DNA of 64,000 bases from Streptomyces sp. NA04227 (GTDB lineage: Bacteria > Actinomycetota > Actinomycetes > Streptomycetales > Streptomycetaceae): contig NZ_CP054918.1 of assembly GCF_013364195.1 (NCBI RefSeq), positions 5,073,001 through 5,137,000 of the forward strand, given 5' to 3'. The position numbers were made by a program, and so were the translations under genes. Positions 1-9,443 of this stretch are shown here, in pieces (position 1 is the stretch's first letter; the number at the start of each line of letters is the position of its first letter). The notes under the pieces were generated by a model. The model saw only the letters and a list, made by a program, of their open reading frames with translations. It had not been told where the DNA came from and did not search any database.

Positions 1-260
1 ACAACTTCCGTGGCCTCGGCGCCGGACACGGCACCCAGCGCAAGCACCGCTCGCCCGGTTCCATCGGTGGCTGTGCCACCCCGGGCCGTGTGTTCAAGGG
101 CCTCCGTATGGCGGGCCGTATGGGCAACGAGCGGGTCACCACCCAGAACCTGACCGTCCACGCCGTTGACGCGGAGAAGGGTCTGCTGCTCATCAAGGGC
201 GCGGTTCCCGGTCCGAACGGCGGCCTCGTCCTGGTCCGTACTGCGGCCAAGGGGGCCTGA
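1..260 (+). CDS. rplC: 50S ribosomal protein L3, C-terminal part (5' end outside window)
   Basis: The first 260 bases read, from base 3, as the C-terminal 85 residues of ribosomal protein L3 and stop at TGA 258-260. The segment [20 protein letters not shown] is the conserved L3 loop that reaches towards the peptidyl-transferase centre, and it continues into [10 protein letters not shown]3 is an early-assembly 23S rRNA binding protein. The next gene, rplD, begins 4 bases after the stop, as expected within the S10 operon. The N-terminal half lies before the window. Confidence 0.95.
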   Translation, partial: NFRGLGAGHGTQRKHRSPGSIGGCATPGRVFKGLRMAGRMGNERVTTQNLTVHAVDAEKGLLLIKGAVPGPNGGLVLVRTAAKGA

Positions 261-264
261 GGTA

Positions 265-921
265 ATGAGCAGCATTGACATCCTTTCGCCTGCTGGCGAC
301 AAGGCCGGGTCCGTCGAGCTCCCCACGGAGATCTTCGACGCGAAGGTCAGCATCCCGCTGATCCACCAGGTCGTCGTCGCGCAGCTGGCCGCGGCCCGTC
401 AGGGCACGCACAAGACCAAGACGCGCGGCGAGGTCCGCGGTGGCGGCAAGAAGCCGTACCGCCAGAAGGGCACCGGCCGCGCCCGCCAGGGTTCGACCCG
501 TGCGCCGCAGTTCGCCGGCGGTGGCGTGGTCCACGGCCCCGTGCCGCGTGACTACTCGCAGCGGACCCCGAAGAAGATGAAGGCCGCCGCCCTGCGCGGT
601 GCCCTCACCGACCGGGCCCGCAACAACCGCATCCACGTCGTCTCCGACGTGATCGCGGGCGAGGCGCCGTCCACCAAGGCCGCCAAGACCCTGCTCGGCA
701 AGATCTCGGAGCGCAAGAACCTGCTCCTGGTCGTCGAGCGGGCCGACGAGGCCGCGTGGCTGTCCGCCCGCAACCTGCCCCAGGTGCACATCCTGGAGCC
801 GGGCCAGCTGAACACGTACGACGTGCTCGTCTCGGACGACGTGGTCTTCACCAAGGCCGCCTTCGAGTCCTTCGTGTCCGGCCCGCAGAAGGCTGATGAG
901 ACCGAAGGGAGCGAAGCCTGA
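265..921 (+). CDS. rplD: 50S ribosomal protein L4
   Basis: 218 residues starting [13 protein letters not shown] at ATG 265. An in-frame extension back to 166 exists but overlaps rplC and has shadow-like composition, so it was rejected. The central [21 protein letters not shown] stretch is the long L4 loop that lines the peptide exit tunnel. L4 binds 23S rRNA domain I and in proteobacteria also represses the S10 operon; whether it does so here cannot be seen. The stop TGA overlaps the rplW ATG by one base (TGATG), suggesting translational coupling. Confidence 0.97.
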   Translation: MSSIDILSPAGDKAGSVELPTEIFDAKVSIPLIHQVVVAQLAAARQGTHKTKTRGEVRGGGKKPYRQKGTGRARQGSTRAPQFAGGGVVHGPVPRDYSQRTPKKMKAAALRGALTDRARNNRIHVVSDVIAGEAPSTKAAKTLLGKISERKNLLLVVERADEAAWLSARNLPQVHILEPGQLNTYDVLVSDDVVFTKAAFESFVSGPQKADETEGSEA

Positions 922-1340
922 TGGCTACGCGTCACCCGAGCATTGCCTCCAAGGCGGCCAAGGCCGCCAAGGCCGCGCGCGTCGCCAAGGCGAAGCGCCA
1001 CGCCGCGGAGGGCAAGCAGACCGTCGAGACCCCGCTGAGCAAGAGCTTCACGGACCCCCGTGACGTGCTGCTCAAGCCGGTCGTCTCCGAGAAGAGCTAC
1101 GCACTGCTCGACGAGGGCAAGTACACCTTCGTCGTCGACCCGCGTGCCAACAAGACCCAGATCAAGCAGGCCGTGCAGTCGGTCTTCTCGGTCAAGGTCA
1201 CCGGGGTCAACACGATCAACCGCCAGGGCAAGCGCAAGCGGACCCGTACCGGCTTCGGCAAGCGTGCCGACAGCAAGCGCGCGATCGTGACCCTCGCCGA
1301 GGGCGACCGTATCGACATCTTCGGCGGTCCGACCGCTTAA
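921..1340 (+). CDS. rplW: 50S ribosomal protein L23
   Basis: 139 residues. The conserved L23 fold begins near residue 40 ([19 protein letters not shown]), so about 38 residues of Ala/Lys-rich N-terminal extension precede it, longer than the roughly 100-residue E. coli protein. From memory, such an extension is usual in Streptomyces. L23 sits at the tunnel exit and is the docking site for trigger factor and SRP. It overlaps rplD by one base and is followed by a 38-base gap before rplB. Confidence 0.96.
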   Translation: MATRHPSIASKAAKAAKAARVAKAKRHAAEGKQTVETPLSKSFTDPRDVLLKPVVSEKSYALLDEGKYTFVVDPRANKTQIKQAVQSVFSVKVTGVNTINRQGKRKRTRTGFGKRADSKRAIVTLAEGDRIDIFGGPTA

Positions 1341-1378
1341 GCGGGTCGGATCGTCCGAAATCGGACGAGGACTGAGAA

Positions 1379-2215
1379 ATGGGAATCCGCAAGTACAAGC
1401 CGACTACGCCGGGCCGCCGTGGCTCCAGCGTCGCCGACTTCGTCGAGGTCACGCGGTCCACGCCGGAGAAGTCGCTGGTCCGCCCGCTGCACAGCAAGGG
1501 CGGCCGTAACAACACCGGTCGTGTGACCGTCCGCCACCAGGGCGGTGGCCACAAGCGCGCCTACCGCGTGATCGACTTCCGTCGTCACGACAAGGACGGC
1601 GTGCCGGCGAAGGTCGCGCACATCGAGTACGACCCCAACCGCACCGCGCGTATCGCGCTGCTGCACTACGCCGACGGCGAGAAGCGCTACATCATCGCGC
1701 CGCGCGGCCTGTCGCAGGGTGACCGCGTCGAGAACGGTCCCGGGGCCGACATCAAGCCGGGCAACAACCTGGCGCTGCGCAACATCCCGGTCGGTACCAC
1801 GATCCACGCGATCGAGCTCCGTCCCGGTGGCGGCGCCAAGTTCGCGCGCTCGGCCGGTGCCTCCGTGCAGCTGCTGGCCAAGGAGGGCGCGATGGCGCAC
1901 CTCCGTATGCCCTCCGGCGAGATCCGCCTGGTCGACGTGCGCTGCCGCGCCACCGTCGGCGAGGTCGGCAACGCCGAGCAGTCGAACATCAACTGGGGCA
2001 AGGCCGGCCGTAAGCGCTGGCTCGGCGTCCGCCCGACCGTTCGCGGTGTGGCGATGAACCCGGTTGACCACCCGCACGGTGGTGGTGAGGGCAAGACCTC
2101 CGGTGGTCGCCACCCGGTCAGCCCCTGGGGTCAGAAGGAGGGTCGTACTCGCTCGCCGAAGAAGGCATCGAGCAAGTACATCGTCCGCCGCCGCAAGACG
2201 AACAAGAAGCGCTAG
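1379..2215 (+). CDS. rplB: 50S ribosomal protein L2
   Basis: 278 residues, the usual length for bacterial L2. [15 protein letters not shown] at the N-terminus and the near-invariant [17 protein letters not shown] near residues 222-238 identify it; the histidine in that C-terminal loop is close to the peptidyl-transferase centre. A Shine-Dalgarno-like GAGGACTGAG lies just before ATG 1379. It lies between rplW and rpsS (12-base gap) in standard S10-operon order. Confidence 0.98.
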   Translation: MGIRKYKPTTPGRRGSSVADFVEVTRSTPEKSLVRPLHSKGGRNNTGRVTVRHQGGGHKRAYRVIDFRRHDKDGVPAKVAHIEYDPNRTARIALLHYADGEKRYIIAPRGLSQGDRVENGPGADIKPGNNLALRNIPVGTTIHAIELRPGGGAKFARSAGASVQLLAKEGAMAHLRMPSGEIRLVDVRCRATVGEVGNAEQSNINWGKAGRKRWLGVRPTVRGVAMNPVDHPHGGGEGKTSGGRHPVSPWGQKEGRTRSPKKASSKYIVRRRKTNKKR

Positions 2216-2227
2216 GAGCGGGTTTAG

Positions 2228-2509
2228 ATGCCGCGCAGTCTCAAGAAGGGGCCCTTCGTCGACGACCACCTGATCAAAAAGGTGGACACGCAGAACGAAG
2301 CCGGCACCAAGAACGTCATCAAGACCTGGTCCCGTCGCTCGATGATCGTCCCGGCGATGCTGGGCCACACGATCGCGGTGCACAACGGCAAGACCCACAT
2401 CCCGGTGTTCGTCACCGAGTCGATGGTCGGCCACAAGCTCGGCGAGTTCTCGCCGACCCGCACCTTCCGGGGCCACGTCAAGGACGACCGGAAGTCGAAG
2501 CGCCGCTAA
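2228..2509 (+). CDS. rpsS: 30S ribosomal protein S19
   Basis: 93 residues with the family signature [15 protein letters not shown] at the N-terminus and [13 protein letters not shown] towards the C-terminus. S19 binds the 3' domain of 16S rRNA in the 30S head and contacts S13. GGAGCGGG lies a few bases upstream of the ATG. Normal length and normal place between rplB and rplV. Confidence 0.97.
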   Translation: MPRSLKKGPFVDDHLIKKVDTQNEAGTKNVIKTWSRRSMIVPAMLGHTIAVHNGKTHIPVFVTESMVGHKLGEFSPTRTFRGHVKDDRKSKRR

Positions 2510-2551
2510 GGCGGGGTGGAAACGATCATGACAAACACCGAAGGGACAACC

Positions 2552-2899
2552 ATGGAAGCCAGGGCCCAGGCGCGGTTCATCCGCGTCACGCCCATGAAGG
2601 CCCGCCGCGTGGTGGACCTCATCCGTGGCATGGATGCCACGGAGGCTCAGGCGGTCCTGCGTTTCGCCCCGCAGGCCGCCAGTGTGCCGGTCGGCAAGGT
2701 GCTGGACAGCGCCATCGCCAACGCCGCGCACAACTACGACCACACCGACGCCGACAGCCTCTTCATCAGTGAGGCGTACGTCGACGAGGGCCCGACCCTG
2801 AAGCGGTTCCGGCCGCGTGCCCAGGGCCGTGCCTACCGGATCCGCAAGCGGACCAGCCACATCACCGTGGTCGTCAGCAGCAAGGAAGGAACCCGGTAA
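2552..2899 (+). CDS. rplV: 50S ribosomal protein L22
   Basis: 115 residues from ATG 2552 ([20 protein letters not shown]). Two in-frame starts lie upstream: ATG 2528 and GTG 2516. I prefer 2552 because GAAGGGA sits at ideal spacing before it and because homology begins with MEARAQ; 2528 would give a 123-residue protein and cannot be excluded. L22 lines the exit tunnel through its long beta hairpin ([19 protein letters not shown]). The stop TAA overlaps the rpsC ATG by one base (TAATG). Confidence 0.93.
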   Translation: MEARAQARFIRVTPMKARRVVDLIRGMDATEAQAVLRFAPQAASVPVGKVLDSAIANAAHNYDHTDADSLFISEAYVDEGPTLKRFRPRAQGRAYRIRKRTSHITVVVSSKEGTR

Positions 2900-3735
2900 T
2901 GGGCCAGAAGGTAAACCCGCACGGGTTCCGGCTCGGTGTCACCACGGACTTCAAGTCGCGTTGGTACGCCGACAAGCTGTACAAGGACTACGTCAAGGAA
3001 GACGTCGCCATCCGTCGGATGATGACGTCCGGCATGGAGCGCGCCGGTATCTCGAAGGTGGAGATCGAGCGCACCCGTGACCGCGTGCGGGTGGACATCC
3101 ACACCGCTCGTCCGGGCATCGTCATCGGCCGCCGTGGCGCCGAGGCCGACCGCATCCGCGGTGACCTCGAGAAGCTCACCGGCAAGCAGGTCCAGCTGAA
3201 CATCCTCGAGGTCAAGAACCCCGAGACCGACGCTCAGCTGGTTGCCCAGGCCGTCGCGGAGCAGCTGTCCTCCCGCGTCTCCTTCCGTCGTGCCATGCGC
3301 AAGAGCATGCAGACGGCGATGAAGGCCGGCGCCAAGGGCATCAAGATCCAGTGCGGTGGCCGTCTCGGCGGCGCCGAGATGTCCCGCTCGGAGTTCTACC
3401 GCGAGGGCCGTGTGCCCCTGCACACGCTCCGCGCGAACGTGGACTACGGCTTCTTCGAGGCCAAGACGACCTTCGGCCGCATCGGCGTGAAGGTCTGGAT
3501 CTACAAGGGCGACGTCAAGAACATCGCCGAGGTCCGCGCCGAGAACGCCGCGGCCCGCGCCGGCAACCGTCCGGCCCGTGGCGGCGCTGACCGCCCGGCC
3601 CGTGGTGGCCGTGGTGGCGAGCGTGGCGGTCGCGGTCGCAAGCCGCAGCAGCAGTCGGCTCCGGCCGCCGAGGCCCCCAAGGCCGAGGCGCCCGCCGCTG
3701 CCGCTCCGGCTGAGAGCACCGGAACGGAGGCCTGA
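2899..3735 (+). CDS. rpsC: 30S ribosomal protein S3
   Basis: 278 residues. The first 210 or so contain the KH domain with [14 protein letters not shown] and the C-terminal S3 domain. The last 60 residues are a low-complexity tail of RGG-like repeats ([11 protein letters not shown]) ending in an Ala/Pro/Glu segment, making the protein longer than the 233-residue E. coli S3. Arg/Gly-rich tails on S3 are familiar in high-GC actinobacteria. S3 is at the mRNA entry site. rplP begins 5 bases after the stop. Confidence 0.97.
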   Translation: MGQKVNPHGFRLGVTTDFKSRWYADKLYKDYVKEDVAIRRMMTSGMERAGISKVEIERTRDRVRVDIHTARPGIVIGRRGAEADRIRGDLEKLTGKQVQLNILEVKNPETDAQLVAQAVAEQLSSRVSFRRAMRKSMQTAMKAGAKGIKIQCGGRLGGAEMSRSEFYREGRVPLHTLRANVDYGFFEAKTTFGRIGVKVWIYKGDVKNIAEVRAENAAARAGNRPARGGADRPARGGRGGERGGRGRKPQQQSAPAAEAPKAEAPAAAAPAESTGTEA

Positions 3736-3740
3736 CCGAA

Positions 3741-4160
3741 ATGCTGATCCCCCGTAGGGTCAAGCACCGCAAGCAGCACCACCCCAAGCGCAACGGCATG
3801 TCCAAGGGTGGCACGCAGATTGCGTTCGGCGAGTACGGCATCCAGGCGATGACCCCGGCTTACGTGACGAACCGTCAGATCGAGGCCGCTCGTATCGCCA
3901 TGACGCGTCACATCAAGCGTGGTGGCAAGGTCTGGATCAACATCTACCCGGACCGTCCGCTGACCAAGAAGCCTGCCGAGACCCGCATGGGTTCCGGTAA
4001 GGGTTCGCCGGAGTGGTGGGTCGCGAACGTCAAGCCCGGACGGGTGATGTTCGAGCTGTCCTACCCGAACGAGAAGATCGCGCGCGAGGCCCTGACCCGT
4101 GCGGCTCACAAGCTGCCGATGAAGTGCAAGATCGTTAAGCGCGAGGCAGGTGACCTGTGA
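3741..4160 (+). CDS. rplP: 50S ribosomal protein L16
   Basis: 139 residues, standard length. [17 protein letters not shown] at the N-terminus and [19 protein letters not shown] in the middle are L16 hallmarks. L16 helps organise the A site of the large subunit. The stop overlaps the next ATG (rpmC) by one base. Confidence 0.97.
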   Translation: MLIPRRVKHRKQHHPKRNGMSKGGTQIAFGEYGIQAMTPAYVTNRQIEAARIAMTRHIKRGGKVWINIYPDRPLTKKPAETRMGSGKGSPEWWVANVKPGRVMFELSYPNEKIAREALTRAAHKLPMKCKIVKREAGDL

Positions 4161-4384
4161 TGTCGGCCGGTACCAAGGCGTCCGAGCTGCGCGAGCTGGG
4201 CAACGAGGAGCTTCTCGCGAAGCTCCGCGAGGCCAAGGAAGAGCTGTTCAACCTCCGCTTCCAGGCGGCGACGGGCCAGCTCGAGAACCACGGCCGTCTC
4301 AAGGCGGTCCGTAAGGACATCGCGCGGATCTACACCCTGATGCGTGAGCGCGAGCTGGGCATCGAGACGGTGGAGAGCGCCTGA
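4160..4384 (+). CDS. rpmC: 50S ribosomal protein L29
   Basis: 74 residues from ATG 4160 ([13 protein letters not shown]). An in-frame GTG at 4157 would add one residue; the ATG that overlaps the rplP stop is the more natural coupled start. The sequence is a two-helix bundle with the L29 signature [19 protein letters not shown]29 lies beside L23 at the tunnel exit. Its stop overlaps rpsQ by one base. Confidence 0.95.
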   Translation: MSAGTKASELRELGNEELLAKLREAKEELFNLRFQAATGQLENHGRLKAVRKDIARIYTLMRERELGIETVESA

Positions 4385-4674
4385 TGAGCGAGAGCAGCAA
4401 CGTGACCGAGAAGACCGAGGAAGCTCGCGGTTTCCGCAAGACCCGTGAGGGTCTGGTCGTCAGCGACAAGATGGACAAGACCGTCGTCGTCGCTGTCGAG
4501 GACCGTGTGAAGCACGCGCTGTACGGCAAGGTCATCCGCCGTACGAACAAGCTCAAGGCGCACGACGAGCAGAACGCCGCGGGCGTGGGCGACCGTGTCC
4601 TCCTCATGGAGACCCGGCCGACCTCCGCGACGAAGCGCTGGCGCGTCGTCGAGATCCTCGAGAAGGCCAAGTAA
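4384..4674 (+). CDS. rpsQ: 30S ribosomal protein S17
   Basis: 96 residues; the OB-fold core begins around residue 17 ([20 protein letters not shown]) after a short acidic N-terminal extension. S17 is a primary 16S rRNA binder in the 30S body. It is the last gene of the S10 gene block here: a 171-base structured spacer follows before rplN. Confidence 0.97.
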   Translation: MSESSNVTEKTEEARGFRKTREGLVVSDKMDKTVVVAVEDRVKHALYGKVIRRTNKLKAHDEQNAAGVGDRVLLMETRPTSATKRWRVVEILEKAK

Positions 4675-4845
4675 TTCCTCCCGGTGCCCCGCCGGAATTC
4701 CGGCGGGGTCCGGTACGGAAATGCTTGATGGAAATTTCCTGAGGGGTTTCCCTCAGGTTCGTTCCGCCAGGCTCGGCGAGTGCCGTGACAGCTTCGAAAG
4801 AGTCACCGCACTCGCCGGGAACCGGCAGACATTCAGGAGATAGAC
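4675..4845 (+). promoter_or_regulatory. Structured spacer between rpsQ and rplN: three consecutive hairpins
   Basis: This spacer is unusually rich in inverted repeats. First, 4687-4708 is a perfect 22-base palindrome (CCCCGCCGGAA and its complement). Second, CCTGAGGG 4738-4745 pairs with CCCTCAGG 4750-4757 across a 4-base loop. Third, CGGCGAGTGC 4774-4783 plus GTGAC 4785-4789 pair with GTCAC 4802-4806 plus GCACTCGCCG 4808-4817, a 15-pair stem with one C-C mismatch and a 12-base loop. No convincing promoter is visible. The first may end S10-operon transcripts; the last two could be a leader acting on rplN. Confidence 0.6.
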
Positions 4846-5214
4846 GTGATCCAGCAGGAGTCGCGACTGCGCGTCGCCGACAACACGGGTGCGAAGGAAA
4901 TTCTCACCATCCGTGTTCTCGGTGGCTCGGGTCGCCGCTACGCGGGCATCGGTGACGTCATCGTCGCCACCGTCAAGGACGCGATCCCCGGTGGCAACGT
5001 GAAGAAGGGTGACGTCGTCAAGGCGGTCATCGTTCGCACCGTCAAGGAGCGCCGCCGTCCGGACGGCTCGTACATCCGCTTCGACGAGAACGCCGCCGTC
5101 ATTCTGAAGAACGACGGCGACCCTCGTGGCACCCGTATCTTCGGCCCCGTCGGCCGTGAGCTGCGCGAGAAGAAGTTCATGAAGATCATCTCGCTCGCGC
5201 CGGAGGTGCTGTAA
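4846..5214 (+). CDS. rplN: 50S ribosomal protein L14
   Basis: 122 residues, exactly the usual length, from GTG 4846 with CAGGAGA upstream. Identified by [19 protein letters not shown], the basic [11 protein letters not shown] region and [17 protein letters not shown]14 contacts the 30S subunit (bridges B5/B8) and is bound by ribosome silencing factor. It opens the spc gene block after the structured spacer; rplX follows after 2 bases. Confidence 0.98.
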   Translation: MIQQESRLRVADNTGAKEILTIRVLGGSGRRYAGIGDVIVATVKDAIPGGNVKKGDVVKAVIVRTVKERRRPDGSYIRFDENAAVILKNDGDPRGTRIFGPVGRELREKKFMKIISLAPEVL

Positions 5215-5216
5215 GC

Positions 5217-5540
5217 ATGAAGATCAAGAAGGGCGACCTGGTCCAGGTCATCACCGGTAAGGACAAGGGCAAGCAGGGCAAGGTCATTGCCGCTTACCCG
5301 CGCGAGGAGCGTGTCCTGGTCGAGGGTGTCAACCGGGTCAAGAAGCACACCAAGGCCGGTCCCACCGCCTCCGGCTCGCAGGCCGGCGGCATCGTGACCA
5401 CCGAGGCGTCGGTGCACGTGTCCAACGTGCAGCTCGTCGTGGAGAAGGACGGCAACAAGGTCGTCACCCGCGTCGGATACCGCTTCGACGAGGACGGCAA
5501 CAAGATCCGCGTTGCCAAGCGGACCGGTGAGGACATCTGA
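5217..5540 (+). CDS. rplX: 50S ribosomal protein L24
   Basis: 107 residues with an N-terminal KOW motif ([20 protein letters not shown]) and the L24 segment [15 protein letters not shown]24 is an assembly-initiator protein that binds the 5' region of 23S rRNA. Its stop overlaps the rplE ATG by one base. Confidence 0.97.
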   Translation: MKIKKGDLVQVITGKDKGKQGKVIAAYPREERVLVEGVNRVKKHTKAGPTASGSQAGGIVTTEASVHVSNVQLVVEKDGNKVVTRVGYRFDEDGNKIRVAKRTGEDI

Positions 5541-6100
5541 TGACTGCCACCACCACAATTCCGCGTCTCAAGACGAAGTACCGCGAGGAAATCGCCGGAA
5601 AGCTGCTGAAGGAGTTCTCGTACGAGAACGTCATGCAGGTTCCGGGCCTCGTCAAGATCGTGGTCAACATGGGTGTGGGCGACGCCGCCCGCGACTCCAA
5701 GCTGATCGAGGGTGCCATCAAGGACCTCACCACGATCACCGGTCAGAAGCCGGCCGTCACCAAGGCCCGCAAGTCCATCGCGCAGTTCAAGCTGCGTGAG
5801 GGTCAGCCGATCGGTGCGCACGTCACCCTTCGCGGTGACCGCATGTGGGAGTTCCTGGACCGCACCCTGTCGCTCGCGCTGCCGCGCATCCGCGACTTCC
5901 GCGGTCTGTCCCCGAAGCAGTTCGACGGCCGGGGCAACTACACCTTCGGTCTCACGGAGCAGGTCATGTTCCACGAGATCGACCAGGACAAGATCGACCG
6001 CGTCCGGGGTATGGACATCACCGTGGTCACCACGGCGACCAACGACGACGAGGGCCGCGCCCTCCTTCGTCACCTCGGCTTCCCGTTCAAGGAGGCGTGA
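5540..6100 (+). CDS. rplE: 50S ribosomal protein L5
   Basis: 186 residues, standard length. Signatures include [31 protein letters not shown] and the [19 protein letters not shown] region. L5 is part of the 5S rRNA complex in the central protuberance together with L18. rpsN follows after 5 bases. Confidence 0.97.
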   Translation: MTATTTIPRLKTKYREEIAGKLLKEFSYENVMQVPGLVKIVVNMGVGDAARDSKLIEGAIKDLTTITGQKPAVTKARKSIAQFKLREGQPIGAHVTLRGDRMWEFLDRTLSLALPRIRDFRGLSPKQFDGRGNYTFGLTEQVMFHEIDQDKIDRVRGMDITVVTTATNDDEGRALLRHLGFPFKEA

Positions 6101-6105
6101 GCGAG

Positions 6106-6291
6106 ATGGCGAAGAAGGCTCTGATTGCCAAGGCTGCTCGTAAGCCCAAGTTCGGTGTGCGCGCGTACACCCGCTGCCAGCGCTGCGGTCGTCCGCACTC
6201 CGTGTACCGCAAGTTCGGCCTGTGCCGCGTGTGCCTTCGTGAGATGGCCCACCGCGGTGAGCTGCCGGGCGTGACCAAGAGCTCCTGGTAA
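6106..6291 (+). CDS. rpsN: 30S ribosomal protein S14, zinc-ribbon (type Z) form
   Basis: 61 residues from ATG 6106 ([15 protein letters not shown]). Cys24, Cys27, Cys40 and Cys43 in CQRC and CRVC form the zinc ribbon of the short zinc-dependent S14 type, as opposed to the roughly 100-residue cysteine-free paralogue that many actinobacteria carry elsewhere under zinc control. S14 sits in the 30S head near S19. The reading frame is open further upstream, but the start is fixed by the 5-base gap from rplE and by homology. Confidence 0.96.
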   Translation: MAKKALIAKAARKPKFGVRAYTRCQRCGRPHSVYRKFGLCRVCLREMAHRGELPGVTKSSW

Positions 6292-6554
6292 TTCCGCCCA
6301 CCCGTCGCCCGACCACCGCCCCTCAAGGGCGGCCCTTCGGGCCGACAGGCTGGATGTGAATGCTGGGCTCTCGGTAAGTAAAGGGCGGTGTCAGGTGCCC
6401 ACCCCTTCATGGCTTAGTCTTGGAGGGTTGGGCGCCTGGACGCCCGTACGACTTACTACGCCGTAGGTCCCCGTGCCGCACCCGTCCCGTCCCGGATCGG
6501 GGAGAGGGATGGCACAGACAGGAAACCCCGGCGAGAGAGGCCGAAGGCCAATTC
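6292..6554 (+). promoter_or_regulatory. 263-base spacer between rpsN and rpsH with overlapping hairpins and a possible -10
   Basis: Two mutually exclusive hairpins overlap: CCGCCC 6316-6321 with GGGCGG 6327-6332, and GGCCC 6331-6335 with GGGCC 6339-6343. A further GGGCG/CGCCC pair is at 6430-6445. TAGTCT at 6415-6420 resembles a Streptomyces -10 element but has no good -35 at the right distance. The geometry could be an attenuator or an internal promoter for the rpsH-rplO half of the cluster; function is inference only. Confidence 0.35.
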
Positions 6555-6953
6555 ATGACCATGACTGATCCGATCGCGGACATGCTGACTCGTCTGCGTA
6601 ACGCGAACTCGGCGTACCACGACAGCGTCGGTATGCCGCACAGCAAGATCAAGTCGCACATCGCGGAGATCCTCCAGCAGGAGGGCTTCATCACGGGCTG
6701 GAAGGTCGAGGACGCCGAGGTCGGCAAGAACCTCGTCCTGGAGCTGAAGTTCGGCCCCAACCGTGAGCGCTCCATCGCGGGCATCAAGCGGATCTCCAAG
6801 CCCGGTCTCCGGGTTTACGCGAAGTCCACCAACCTGCCGAAGGTGCTCGGCGGCCTGGGCGTGGCGATCATCTCCACGTCGCACGGTCTGCTCACCGACA
6901 AGCAGGCAGGCAAGAAGGGTGTGGGCGGGGAAGTCCTCGCCTACGTCTGGTAA
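6555..6953 (+). CDS. rpsH: 30S ribosomal protein S8
   Basis: 132 residues from ATG 6555 ([18 protein letters not shown]). The frame stays open 45 codons upstream but that part is non-coding in character. The C-terminal [20 protein letters not shown] with VLAYVW is the S8 rRNA-binding signature. S8 is a primary binder in the 16S central domain and in E. coli is the translational repressor of the spc operon, so the structured spacers in this cluster are natural places to look for its target. Confidence 0.97.
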   Translation: MTMTDPIADMLTRLRNANSAYHDSVGMPHSKIKSHIAEILQQEGFITGWKVEDAEVGKNLVLELKFGPNRERSIAGIKRISKPGLRVYAKSTNLPKVLGGLGVAIISTSHGLLTDKQAGKKGVGGEVLAYVW

Positions 6954-6973
6954 TCGGGAACGGAGGAATAGCA

Positions 6974-7513
6974 ATGTCGCGAATCGGCAAGCTCCCCATC
7001 CCGGTTCCCACCGGCGTGGACGTCACCATCGACGGCCGGACGGTGAACGTGAAGGGCCCCAAGGGTTCCCTCTCGCACACCATCGCCGCGCCGATCGAGA
7101 TCGCCAAGGGCGAGGACGGCGTGCTGAACGTCTCCCGTCCCAACGACGAGCGTCAGAACAAGGCCCTGCACGGCCTGTCCCGCACGCTGGTGGCGAACAT
7201 GATCACCGGTGTGACCCAGGGATACGTGAAGAAGCTCGAGATCAGCGGTGTGGGTTACCGCGTGCTCGCCAAGGGCTCCAACCTGGAGTTCTCGCTGGGC
7301 TACAGCCACCCGATCCTGGTCGAGGCCCCCGAGGGCATCACCTTCAAGGTGGAGTCCGCGACCAAGCTTTCGGTCGAGGGCATCGACAAGCAGAAGGTCG
7401 GCGAGGTTGCGGCCAACATCCGCAAGCTGCGCAAGCCCGACCCGTACAAGGCCAAGGGCGTCAAGTACGAGGGCGAAGTCATCCGCCGCAAGGTCGGAAA
7501 GGCGGGTAAGTAA
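6974..7513 (+). CDS. rplF: 50S ribosomal protein L6
   Basis: 179 residues with the duplicated alpha/beta L6 fold, start [17 protein letters not shown] and the C-terminal motif [16 protein letters not shown]6 lies near the factor-binding site and the sarcin-ricin loop. CGGAGGAATAGCA before the ATG is a strong ribosome binding site. rplR follows after 3 bases. Confidence 0.98.
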   Translation: MSRIGKLPIPVPTGVDVTIDGRTVNVKGPKGSLSHTIAAPIEIAKGEDGVLNVSRPNDERQNKALHGLSRTLVANMITGVTQGYVKKLEISGVGYRVLAKGSNLEFSLGYSHPILVEAPEGITFKVESATKLSVEGIDKQKVGEVAANIRKLRKPDPYKAKGVKYEGEVIRRKVGKAGK

Positions 7514-7516
7514 GCC

Positions 7517-7900
7517 ATGGCATACGGTGTGAAGATCGCGAAGGGCAAGGCCTACAAGGCCGCTGCCATCAAGCGCCGCCACATCCGCATCCGCAAGAGG
7601 ATCTCGGGTACCGCCGAGCGTCCGCGCCTGGTCGTGACGCGCTCGAACCGCCACATCGTGGCCCAGGTCATCGACGACATCAAGGGTCACACCCTGGCGT
7701 CGGCGTCGACCCTGGACACCTCGATCCGCGGTGGCTCCGAGGACAAGTCCTCGCAGGCCGGCAAGGTCGGCGCGCTTGTCGCCGAGCGTGCCAAGGCCGC
7801 GGGTGTCGAGGCTGTCGTATTCGACCGTGGTGGCAACCAGTACGCCGGGCGCATCGCCGCCCTGGCGGACGCCGCCCGCGAAGCCGGGCTCAAGTTCTGA
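7517..7900 (+). CDS. rplR: 50S ribosomal protein L18
   Basis: 127 residues. The basic N-terminal tail is followed by [20 protein letters not shown] and the 5S rRNA-binding C-terminal [20 protein letters not shown]. With L5 it anchors 5S rRNA in the central protuberance. A 39-base gap containing AGAGAGAGGTAATTCC leads to rpsE. Confidence 0.97.
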   Translation: MAYGVKIAKGKAYKAAAIKRRHIRIRKRISGTAERPRLVVTRSNRHIVAQVIDDIKGHTLASASTLDTSIRGGSEDKSSQAGKVGALVAERAKAAGVEAVVFDRGGNQYAGRIAALADAAREAGLKF

Positions 7901-7939
7901 GCCTGCCGTAGCTAGCGGAAACAGAGAGAGGTAATTCCA

Positions 7940-8545
7940 ATGGCTGGACCCCAGCGCCGCGGAAGCGGTGCCGGTGGCGGCGAGCGGCGGGACCGGAAGG
8001 GCCGTGACGGCGGCGCTGCTGCCGCCGAGAAGACCGCGTACGTTGAGCGCGTTGTCGCGATCAACCGCGTCGCCAAGGTTGTGAAGGGTGGTCGTCGCTT
8101 CAGCTTCACCGCGCTGGTCGTGGTGGGCGACGGTGACGGCACCGTGGGTGTCGGATACGGCAAGGCCAAGGAGGTGCCGGCCGCCATCGCCAAGGGCGTT
8201 GAGGAGGCCAAGAAGCACTTCTTCAAGGTCCCGCGTATCCAGGGCACCATCCCGCACCCGATCCAGGGTGAGAAGGCCGCGGGCGTCGTCCTGCTCAAGC
8301 CGGCTTCCCCCGGTACCGGTGTTATCGCCGGTGGCCCGGTGCGTGCCGTGCTCGAGTGCGCGGGCGTTCACGACATCCTGTCGAAGTCGCTCGGCTCCGA
8401 CAACGCGATCAACATCGTGCACGCGACCGTGGCGGCCCTGAAGGGTCTGCAGCGTCCCGAGGAGATCGCGGCCCGCCGCGGTCTGCCGCTCGAGGACGTC
8501 GCCCCCGCGGCTCTGCTGCGTGCGCGTGCCGGGGCGGGTGCGTAA
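7940..8545 (+). CDS. rpsE: 30S ribosomal protein S5
   Basis: 201 residues. A Gly/Arg-rich N-terminal extension of about 35 residues precedes the conserved [20 protein letters not shown], and [15 protein letters not shown] plus the [18 protein letters not shown] region complete the double-stranded-RNA-binding-like and C-terminal domains. S5 lies at the mRNA entry channel and is the site of spectinomycin-resistance mutations. Stop TAA overlaps the rpmD ATG by one base. Confidence 0.97.
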   Translation: MAGPQRRGSGAGGGERRDRKGRDGGAAAAEKTAYVERVVAINRVAKVVKGGRRFSFTALVVVGDGDGTVGVGYGKAKEVPAAIAKGVEEAKKHFFKVPRIQGTIPHPIQGEKAAGVVLLKPASPGTGVIAGGPVRAVLECAGVHDILSKSLGSDNAINIVHATVAALKGLQRPEEIAARRGLPLEDVAPAALLRARAGAGA

Positions 8546-8727
8546 TGGCCCGTCTCAAGATCACGCAGACGAAGTCGTACATCGGCAGCAAGCAGAACCA
8601 CCGTGACACGCTGCGTTCGCTTGGCCTCAAGAGGGTCAACGACGTGGTCGTCAAGGAGGATCGTCCCGAGTTCCGCGGCATGGTGCGCCACGTCCGCCAC
8701 CTCGTGACGGTCGAGGAGGTCGACTGA
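8545..8727 (+). CDS. rpmD: 50S ribosomal protein L30
   Basis: 60 residues from ATG 8545 ([20 protein letters not shown]), the normal length. Conserved [13 protein letters not shown] and MVRHVRHLV segments identify the bacterial L30 family. The start is set by the one-base overlap with rpsE. rplO begins 2 bases after the stop. Confidence 0.96.
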   Translation: MARLKITQTKSYIGSKQNHRDTLRSLGLKRVNDVVVKEDRPEFRGMVRHVRHLVTVEEVD

Positions 8728-8729
8728 TC

Positions 8730-9185
8730 ATGGCGGAGCAGAACCCGCTCAAGATCCACAACCTCCGTCCCGCCCCGGGTGCCAAGACCGCCAAGACCCG
8801 TGTCGGTCGTGGTGAGGCCTCGAAGGGTAAGACGGCCGGTCGTGGTACCAAGGGTACGAAGGCCCGTTACCAGGTTCCGGAGCGCTTCGAGGGTGGCCAG
8901 ATGCCCCTCCACATGCGTCTTCCGAAGCTGAAGGGCTTCAAGAACCCGTTCAAGACCGAGTACCAGGTCGTGAACCTGGACAAGCTCTCCGCGCTCTACC
9001 CCGAGGGCGGAGAGGTCACCGTTGCCGACCTGGTCGACAAGGGTGCGGTCCGTAAGAACAGCCTCGTCAAGGTCCTCGGCCAGGGCGAGATCTCGGTGGC
9101 GCTGCAGGTGACGGTGGATGCCGTCTCCGGCTCCGCCAAGGAGAAGATCGCCGCTGCCGGCGGCACCGTCACCGAGCTCGTCTGA
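8730..9185 (+). CDS. rplO: 50S ribosomal protein L15
   Basis: 151 residues. The Lys/Arg/Gly-rich N-terminal extension ([19 protein letters not shown]) threads into 23S rRNA, and the C-terminal half has the L15 fold. It is the last gene of this ribosomal block; a large hairpin (9199-9251) follows, and secY starts 258 bases later. Confidence 0.97.
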   Translation: MAEQNPLKIHNLRPAPGAKTAKTRVGRGEASKGKTAGRGTKGTKARYQVPERFEGGQMPLHMRLPKLKGFKNPFKTEYQVVNLDKLSALYPEGGEVTVADLVDKGAVRKNSLVKVLGQGEISVALQVTVDAVSGSAKEKIAAAGGTVTELV

Positions 9186-9198
9186 GCCCAGTGACATG

Positions 9199-9251
9199 AA
9201 CGATCCCAACCGGGGATATCCCAACAAATGGGGTATCCCCGGTTGGTCGTT
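9199..9251 (+). terminator. Long hairpin after rplO
   Basis: CCAACCGGGGATA (9206-9218) pairs with TATCCCCGGTTGG (9234-9246), extended inward by CCC/GGG and outward, past a 2-base bulge, by AACGA (9199-9203) with TCGTT (9247-9251), giving about 22 base pairs and a 7-base loop. There is no U-tract, as is common for Streptomyces terminators. It probably ends or attenuates spc transcripts before secY. Confidence 0.7.
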
Positions 9252-9443
9252 CCAAGGGGGGCACAGTCGCAGGTAAGGTGGCGTGCGCTGTTGCTGTAAC
9301 GGGTTGGGTCCGTGCCCCTTGCCGATCCGCTTGCCCACAAGGCGAGTAGAGCGGTACGGCGGACTCAACGCATGCGTAAAACATTCGTCGAACCTCAAGA
9401 CCGTCACCTCTGACGCACGAGCGCGGGGGTCGCAGGAGGCACC

